DNA of 64,000 nt, taken from positions 186,001 to 250,000 of the forward strand of contig NZ_RCZE01000008.1 in assembly GCF_006438915.1 (NCBI RefSeq), written 5' to 3'. Positions within the stretch are counted from its first letter, which is position 1, and the number at the start of each line of letters is the position of its first letter. Of this stretch, positions 58,741-64,000 are shown one piece after another. The stretch is from Pseudomonas arsenicoxydans. Its GTDB lineage: Bacteria; Pseudomonadota; Gammaproteobacteria; Pseudomonadales; Pseudomonadaceae. The position numbers and the translations under genes are program-made. Under the pieces are notes generated by a model. The model made no database searches and was not told the DNA's origin. It saw only the letters and a list, made by a program, of their open reading frames with translations.

Positions 58741-59859
58741 TCAGGCTTCAGCAAAGCGTTGCAGCTGCATTTCCTTCAAACGGCTTAACGTGCGGCGAAA
58801 CGGGAATTCCAGATAACCCTCGGTATACAAGGCCTCCATCGGCACCTGCGCTTCGAGGTACAGCGGCACTTTGCGGTCGTAGCACTCGTCCACCAGCGCG
58901 ATGAACCGCCGCACGCCATCGTCGTGCACGGACAATTGCGGCAGTTCGCGGTCTCCTGCAACAACGTGCTCAGCGGCGTCTTCGGTGCCGCGGGCGATGC
59001 GTCCTTCGCGTTTTTGCGCGCTGAGGTTCGGCACTTCACTCAACAGAATAGCGCTGTAGGTGTCGCACAGGGCCATGAAGTCCATGGCCGAAAAAGGTTG
59101 CTCGCACAGGTCGGCATAACGGCACCACAGCACCCCGGCGCTGGCCTGCAGGACATTGACGTGACGGTAGCCGACCGTCACCGGGTCGCTGGACACGGAC
59201 TGGCCCACGGTCAAGGCCTTGAACACGTCGCCCAGTGCGTCGGGATGCGCGTCATCGGTCACCCAGTAGCGCTGCAATGCAGTGCCCGGGTGCAGACGAT
59301 GGTCTTCGCCGCCCTCCACCGCGATCACCTGCATATGCCGCTTGATCGCCTCAATCGCGGGCATAAAGCGGTCGCGATTGAAACCATCGGCGTAGAGCTG
59401 GTCCGGCGGCAGGTTGGAGGTACACACCACCACCACGCCTTGCTCGAACATCACTTGAAACAAGCGCCCGAGAATGATTGCGTCACCGATGTCATTGACG
59501 AACAACTCGTCGAAACACAGGACGCGCACTTCCTCGCTCAACTCCCGCGCCAACGCTTTCAAGGGGTCGGCGGTGCCGGTCAGTTGAAACGAGCGCTGGT
59601 GCACCCATCCCATGAAGTGGTGGAAATGCTGACGCCGGGCAGGCACGCGCAGGGTTTGATAGAACTGATCCATCAACCAGGTCTTGCCCCGCCCGACCGG
59701 TCCCCACAGGTAAACACCGGTAATCGGCGTTCGCCCTTCATGCAAGGCTTCGTGGCATTTTTGCAGTGCCCACACCGCGTGTTCCTGGGCTTCGTCCTGG
59801 ACGAAGCCCTTGGTTTCAATGGCGTGTTGCCAGGCGCTTAACGGAGAGTCGACATTCAT
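58741..59859 (-). CDS. zapE: Cell division protein ZapE (AFG1-like ATPase)
   Basis: This 372-aa protein has Walker A YLWGPVGRGKTWLMDQFYQT (about residue 50), HHFMGWVHQRSFQ, Walker B VLCFDELFVNDIGDAIILGR and sensor VVCTSNLPPDQLY. ZapE is a peripheral ATPase that acts at the Z ring. ATG 59859 is chosen where family similarity begins; no strong RBS is visible. Confidence 0.92.
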   Translation of the reverse strand: MNVDSPLSAWQHAIETKGFVQDEAQEHAVWALQKCHEALHEGRTPITGVYLWGPVGRGKTWLMDQFYQTLRVPARRQHFHHFMGWVHQRSFQLTGTADPLKALARELSEEVRVLCFDELFVNDIGDAIILGRLFQVMFEQGVVVVCTSNLPPDQLYADGFNRDRFMPAIEAIKRHMQVIAVEGGEDHRLHPGTALQRYWVTDDAHPDALGDVFKALTVGQSVSSDPVTVGYRHVNVLQASAGVLWCRYADLCEQPFSAMDFMALCDTYSAILLSEVPNLSAQKREGRIARGTEDAAEHVVAGDRELPQLSVHDDGVRRFIALVDECYDRKVPLYLEAQVPMEALYTEGYLEFPFRRTLSRLKEMQLQRFAEA

Positions 59860-59885
59860 GCGCGGGAGTATGCCATGCCGTCGGG

Positions 59886-60227
59886 TCAGAGCGAGATGTC
59901 CAACCGGGCGATCTTGCCCTGTTCGTTGAGGCGGAACATGTAGCGCAGTTCCAGCGGGCTGCCGGGAAAGGTACCGGAGATCAGGTTGTGCACCAGCACC
60001 TTGCCAGTGCGCTGCTGAACATCCAGCACCTCGACCCGGGGCTGATAGCGCTGTGCGGTGTCTTCCATCCATTGGGCGATTTCGCGGGTGCCGATCTGGT
60101 GCTGGCCTTCATCGAACACGTTGGCATCCTCGGCGAAAAAACTGCCGACCCCGGAGGTGTCGCGGGCATTGGCAGCGGCAATGTAGGCGGCGATGGCGGG
60201 GGCCAGTGAAGAGGCGGGATTGGACAT
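59886..60227 (-). CDS. NTF2-like (SnoaL) family protein
   Basis: This 113-aa protein has the cone fold pattern of nuclear transport factor 2-like proteins: YIAAANARDTSGVGSFFAED, QIGTREIAQWMEDTAQRYQP and ELRYMFRLNEQGKIARLDIS. AAGGAG precedes ATG 60227. Function is not predictable from the fold. Confidence 0.85.
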   Translation of the reverse strand: MSNPASSLAPAIAAYIAAANARDTSGVGSFFAEDANVFDEGQHQIGTREIAQWMEDTAQRYQPRVEVLDVQQRTGKVLVHNLISGTFPGSPLELRYMFRLNEQGKIARLDISL

Positions 60228-60263
60228 GGTTACGGCTCCTTGTTTATTGATTCTGCAACCATG

Positions 60264-60995
60264 CTAAGACAAGTCTGTGTCAATTCTTGTCAGGAGTGAA
60301 ACGCCCCGCTTCATCCAGTTGCATCTGTTTGCGCCAGACCCGTAACAGGTCGCTGCGGCGCCCCTGTAACGCTCGCCGTGCTCATTGGCGGCGCAAATCC
60401 GGTCGGTGCGAAAGGTCCGGTAGGCACTGCGCAATTCGCACCAGGCGACAATGATCCGCACTTCATTGAGAAAACCCAACGCCAATGGCCAGATCAGCCG
60501 CTGGCTGGGCACCTTGTTGGCGTCGGCGTAGTCGATGTTCAGCTTGGACTGGTCGCGGATGGCTTGGCGAATCACGCTCAACGGCACCACATTTTCCGGA
60601 TAGCCATAACCGGGCGGCCCCGGCAGCACTGTCGGGTTGCGCAACGCGTCCTGGGCTTCAGGGGCCAACACGGCGGCAATCTTGGCCAATGCGTTAGCCG
60701 CCGCTTTACTCAACACTTCGTCGCCGCGCTGATCGACGTAGCGCAACCCCAGCACGATGGCTTCGGTCTCGTCGGCATTGAGCATCAAGGGCGGCAGAAA
60801 CAGACCGCTACGCAGTACGTAACCAACCCCCGCTTCGCCGAAGATCGGAGCGCCGAGCGCGGTGAGCTCGGCGATGTCGCGGTACAGCGTGCGCTCGGAA
60901 ATTTCCAACTCACTGGCGAGCGTCGCAGCTGTCACCGGACGACTCTTGCCCCGCAGCACTTGTAACAACGTGAGTAAACGAGTGGTACGCGACAC
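60264..60995 (-). pseudogene. YafY-type HTH/WYL regulator with C-terminal frameshift
   Basis: The first 210 residues are a normal YafY-family regulator: an HTH (LLQVLRGKSRPVTAATLASE, LEISERTLYRDIAEL) and a WYL-like domain (LIWPLALGFLNEVRIIVAWC). After ERYRG the frame changes to unrelated sequence. The expected tail RRSDLLRVWRKQMQLDEAGR is present in another frame and ends at 60280. One missing base in the GC-rich stretch near 60361 explains this. The start is GTG 60995. It may be a real mutation or a read error. Confidence 0.8.
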
Positions 60996-61197
60996 GATGG
61001 GCAGGCTCTTTCTGGAAAAGTCGTCGGAGCTTAGCAGAGGCCCCTGTCAGAAAGTGGCAGCAGAGAAAACGTCCGATGGTCACCTGATCGGCCTCTGCCG
61101 GTAAAGCACATTGACGACATAGATTACTGGCATCATATTTAATACATGTTGTTAGACATCTATATTTAATCCGGCGTCTTTTATCAGGAGTCACTCC

Positions 61198-62250
61198 ATG
61201 CATTACAAAGTGTTCGGCCGCAAAACCGGCTTGCGGGTTTCGGAACTGGCGCTGGGCGCTGGCAATTTCGGCACGGGTTGGGGGCACGGCGCCGAGCGCG
61301 ACGAAGCCAGGCGTATTTTCGATGGCTACCTGGAGGCCGGCGGCAACTTCATCGACACCGCCAACGGTTATCAGGCGGGTCAGTCGGAAGTCATGCTCAG
61401 CGAATTTATTGCGGCAGAGCGCGATCGCCTGGTCATCGCCACCAAGTACACCTTGGGGACGACGCCGTCCGCGAGCATTTCCCACACCGGTAACAACCGC
61501 AAAAACATGGTTCGTGCCGTGGAAGAAAGCCTGACCCGGCTCAAAACCGATCACCTGGACCTGTTTTGGGCGCACATGAGCGATGGCGTGACGCCTATGG
61601 AAGAAATCTTGCGCGGCTTCGATGATCTGGTACGCGCCGGCAAGATCCATTACGCAGGGCTGTCGAACTTCCCCGCGTGGCGCATCGCCCGCGCCGACGT
61701 GTTGGCCGAGGTGCGTGGTTTTTCGCCGATCGCAGCCATTCAGGTGGAATACAGCCTGGCGGAACGCACTGCCGAACGTGAACAACTTCCAATGGCTGAA
61801 GCCTTGGGCCTGGCCGCAACATTATGGTCACCATTGGGTGGTGGCTTTCTCACCGGTAAGTACCGCGCCAACGATGGCGACAATCGCGCGGCCAAACTCG
61901 GCATGTTGATTCATGCGGAAAAAGGCGCCCGGGAAACCGCCATTCTTGATACGTTGCTCGCCGTTGCAGCCGAACTCGAGGCGAGCGCGACGCACGTGGC
62001 CATTGCCTGGTTGCGGGCAAAAGCGCAGCGCTCTAGCACTGCGCTGATTCCGATTCTGGGCTCGCGCACCCGTGAACAATTGGATGCAACACTGGGCGCA
62101 CTGAACGTGCAACTGAGCGCGGATCAGTTGTCGCGACTCGATGGCGCAAGCGATGTGGCCAAAGGTGTGCCGCACGAAACGCTTGCCGGCTCTTTTTCAC
62201 GGTTTAGCGGTGACCGTACCCTCGACCTGCCCATCATCCCGGTGGCCTGA
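61198..62250 (+). CDS. Aldo/keto reductase
   Basis: This 350-aa TIM-barrel protein has the AKR pattern: GYLEAGGNFIDTANGYQAGQ (catalytic Asp and Tyr), LVIATKYTLGTTPSA (Lys), HLDLFWAHMSDG (His) and SRTREQLDATLGAL at the C-terminal NADPH site. CAGGAG precedes ATG 61198. Substrate unknown; it is next to the WYL regulator gene, transcribed divergently. Confidence 0.92.
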   Translation: MHYKVFGRKTGLRVSELALGAGNFGTGWGHGAERDEARRIFDGYLEAGGNFIDTANGYQAGQSEVMLSEFIAAERDRLVIATKYTLGTTPSASISHTGNNRKNMVRAVEESLTRLKTDHLDLFWAHMSDGVTPMEEILRGFDDLVRAGKIHYAGLSNFPAWRIARADVLAEVRGFSPIAAIQVEYSLAERTAEREQLPMAEALGLAATLWSPLGGGFLTGKYRANDGDNRAAKLGMLIHAEKGARETAILDTLLAVAAELEASATHVAIAWLRAKAQRSSTALIPILGSRTREQLDATLGALNVQLSADQLSRLDGASDVAKGVPHETLAGSFSRFSGDRTLDLPIIPVA

Positions 62251-62260
62251 CAGCGATCTA

Positions 62261-62352
62261 ATGTGGGAGCGGGCTTGCTCGCGAAGGCGGTGTTTCAGTC
62301 AGCATTTGTACCGGCTGACACTCTGCCTTCGCGAGCAAGCCCGCTCCCACAT
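62261..62352. repeat. REP pair (REPIN)
   Basis: Third copy of the TGTGGGAGCGGGCTTGC element, with arms at 62261-62287 and 62326-62352. It lies between the convergent aldo/keto reductase and agmatinase genes. Confidence 0.93.
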
Positions 62353-62364
62353 CGGGTTGGTGTA

Positions 62365-63324
62365 CTACCGGTCGACCTTGTGTCTGGCGGCATAGAGACA
62401 CAGCATTTCCATCGCCAAGGTCGCTGCCGCCAGCGAGGTGATGTCCGCATGGTCATAGGCCGGTGCAACTTCCACCACGTCCATGCCCACCAGATTGATC
62501 CCGCGCAAACCACCCAGAATCTCCAGTGCCTGAACGGTACTCAAGCCGCCGCAAACCGGCGTCCCGGTACCAGGCGCAAAAGCAGGATCGAGGCAATCGA
62601 TGTCGAACGTCAGGTACACCGGGTTATCCCCTACCCTCGCCCGGATCGCCTCGACAATCGCCTCGCAACCCTGGCGATGCACCTGGCGCGCATCCAGCAC
62701 CTGGAACCCCTGGTGATCGTCATTGGTGGTGCGCAAACCGATCTGTACCGAACGCGACGGATCCACCAACCCTTCCTTCGCCGCGTGCCAGAACATGGTG
62801 CCGTGGTCGACCCGCTTGCCCTCTTCGTCCGGCCAGGTGTCGCTGTGGGCGTCGAAGTGGATCAACGACAACGCACCATGTTTGCGCGCATGGGCCTTGA
62901 GCAGCGGGTACGTAATGAAGTGATCGCCGCCGAACGTCAGCATCGCGCTACCGCTGTTCAGGATGTGCTCGGCGTGGGCTTCGATGCTTTCCGGCACCGT
63001 GTGCGGCGAGCCGTAATCGAAGTCGCAATCGCCGTAGTCGATGACAGCCAAGTGATCGAACGGGTCAAACGTCCACGGCCAGTGGCGCTCCCAGGCAATT
63101 CCGGTGGATGCGGCGCGAATCCCGCGTGGTCCAAACCGTGCGCCGGGGCGGTTGCTGGTGGCGGTGTCGAACGGGACACCGCTGACCGCGACGTCGACAC
63201 CGCGCAGGTCGCGGCTGTAGCGACGGCGCATGAAACTGGTGATGCCGGCGTAGGTGCTTTCGGCGCAAGTCCCGTAGAGACTGTCGCGGGTCATGGCTTG
63301 ATCGTTTTGCATCGGGACGTCCAT
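62365..63324 (-). CDS. speB: Agmatinase family ureohydrolase
   Basis: This 319-aa enzyme has the two-metal motifs LTFGGDHFITYPLL, LIHFDAHSDTW and YLTFDIDCLDPAFAPGTGTP. It hydrolyses agmatine or a related guanidino compound to an amine and urea. AAGGAG precedes the ATG. It is next to a polyamine-binding protein gene, which suggests uptake and breakdown of agmatine or guanidino compounds. Guanidinobutyrase activity is an alternative. Confidence 0.88.
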   Translation of the reverse strand: MDVPMQNDQAMTRDSLYGTCAESTYAGITSFMRRRYSRDLRGVDVAVSGVPFDTATSNRPGARFGPRGIRAASTGIAWERHWPWTFDPFDHLAVIDYGDCDFDYGSPHTVPESIEAHAEHILNSGSAMLTFGGDHFITYPLLKAHARKHGALSLIHFDAHSDTWPDEEGKRVDHGTMFWHAAKEGLVDPSRSVQIGLRTTNDDHQGFQVLDARQVHRQGCEAIVEAIRARVGDNPVYLTFDIDCLDPAFAPGTGTPVCGGLSTVQALEILGGLRGINLVGMDVVEVAPAYDHADITSLAAATLAMEMLCLYAARHKVDR

Positions 63325-63341
63325 GGTGATCTCCTTTTTAA

Positions 63342-64000
63342 TTATTGGTGGCTACGGAAGGTGGTCCACAGGCGAGTGCGCAAACGCAGGTCCTTGAGAC
63401 TCATGCTTTGGTCGGCATACAGGCGTATGCGCATATCGGACGGTGGGAAAATATCGGGGTCGGTGCGCACGGCTTCATCCACCAGCGGGGTGGCCGCCTG
63501 GTTGGCCGTGGCGAAGAACAGCGTATTGGTCAGCGCCGCGACGGACTCAGGACGCAACATGAACTCAATGAAAGCCCGGGCCTCTTCGGGGTGCGGCGCG
63601 TCTTTGGGAATCGCCAGATTGTCCTGCCAGACGATCGTGCCTTCCTTGGGAATCCGGTACGCCACCTCAAACGGCTTGTTGGCCTTGCGTGCCTGATCGG
63701 CGGCCACGCTCGCATCGCCGTTGTAGGTCAGCGCCAGGCACACGCTGCCATTGGCCAGGTCGCTGATCTGCCGGCCGGTGGCAACGTACAGCACATTGGG
63801 TTGCAACTGATGCAACAACGCCTCGGCGGCTGTCAGATCAGCCTTGTCGGTGCTGTAGGGATCTTTACCCAAGTAGTGCAGCGCCAGGCCGATGACTTCT
63901 TGCGGCGAATCGAGAATCGCGATGCCACAGTCTTTCAGCTTGCTGGCGTATTCCGGTTTGAACAGCAGGTCGAGGCTGTTGAGCGGCACATTCGGCAAAC
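63342..64000 (-). CDS. Polyamine ABC transporter substrate-binding protein (PotF-like), partial
   Basis: The frame is open to the window end; 218 residues plus are visible and the N-terminus with its signal peptide lies outside. PotF/SpuD-like segments are LDLLFKPEYASKLKDCGIAI, LDSPQEVIGLALHYLGKDPY, VCLALTYNGDASVA and AFIEFMLRPESVAALTN. The first codon visible as a start (TTG 63998) is internal. It should bind putrescine or a related polyamine in the periplasm. Confidence 0.9.
   Translation of the reverse strand, partial: LPNVPLNSLDLLFKPEYASKLKDCGIAILDSPQEVIGLALHYLGKDPYSTDKADLTAAEALLHQLQPNVLYVATGRQISDLANGSVCLALTYNGDASVAADQARKANKPFEVAYRIPKEGTIVWQDNLAIPKDAPHPEEARAFIEFMLRPESVAALTNTLFFATANQAATPLVDEAVRTDPDIFPPSDMRIRLYADQSMSLKDLRLRTRLWTTFRSHQ

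Noticed and set aside
62263..63696. 477-codon plus-strand frame opposite the agmatinase and PotF-like genes
   Set aside because: Starts within the REP pair and crosses two real genes in antisense; shadow composition.

Overview
The window is a chromosomal segment of a fluorescent-group Pseudomonas. The evidence is a complete fapABCDEF functional-amyloid operon, four paired REP elements of two Pseudomonas types, and host genes (ybiT, uppP, pnuC, nhaB, zwf/gnd, cptA, zapE, an agmatinase) with the GC-rich codon use of that genus. No rRNA, tRNA or CRISPR array was seen.

Bases 1 to about 29,510 are most of a temperate phage with an HK97-type head and a contractile tail. Its left end lies outside the window. 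Lytic genes run leftward on the minus strand: YdaS/Cro-like regulator, YdaT-like protein, DnaT-type replication protein, ParB-like protein, DUF1367, Ref-like nuclease, small and large terminase, portal, minor head protein, protease, capsid, connectors, sheath, tube, frameshifted tail chaperone and the start of the tape measure. The CI-like repressor, a CsrA homologue, small accessory genes, RecT, a YqaJ-type exonuclease, a C5-cytosine methylase, excisionase and integrase run rightward on the plus strand. The integrase ends 20 bp before the host gene ybiT, so the right junction is there.

The most unusual prophage signals are DNA- or RNA-level. An iteron-like array of GCCCACTT lies inside the replication gene and looks like a lambda-O-style origin. 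A TTGGATACC repeat cluster lies inside the small terminase gene and could be a packaging site. About 420 nt of nested stem-loops follow csrA. A 28-nt leader core (26/28 identical) is shared upstream of the capsid and tail-chaperone genes. A -1 slippery heptamer sits in the tail chaperone. The CI-like repressor has Ala where the catalytic Ser is expected, and the methylase carries five tandem repeats.

Bases 29,529 to 40,405 are housekeeping and accessory genes: ybiT, a YhhS-type MFS transporter, an esterase, azoR with a divergent LysR gene, a YjbR protein, DUF1294, uppP, a chemoreceptor, and a pnuC / ribosylnicotinamide-kinase pair. Bases 40,663 to 47,433 hold the fap operon with a good sigma-54 promoter and a convergent sigma-54 activator gene that probably controls it. 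Bases 47,777 to 64,000 hold a delta-60 repeat protein, nhaB, a gnd-zwf-HAD operon, cptA, a TonB-receptor gene remnant, GNAT, DinB, zapE, an NTF2-like protein, a frameshifted WYL regulator, an aldo-keto reductase, an agmatinase-family gene and a truncated polyamine-binding protein gene.
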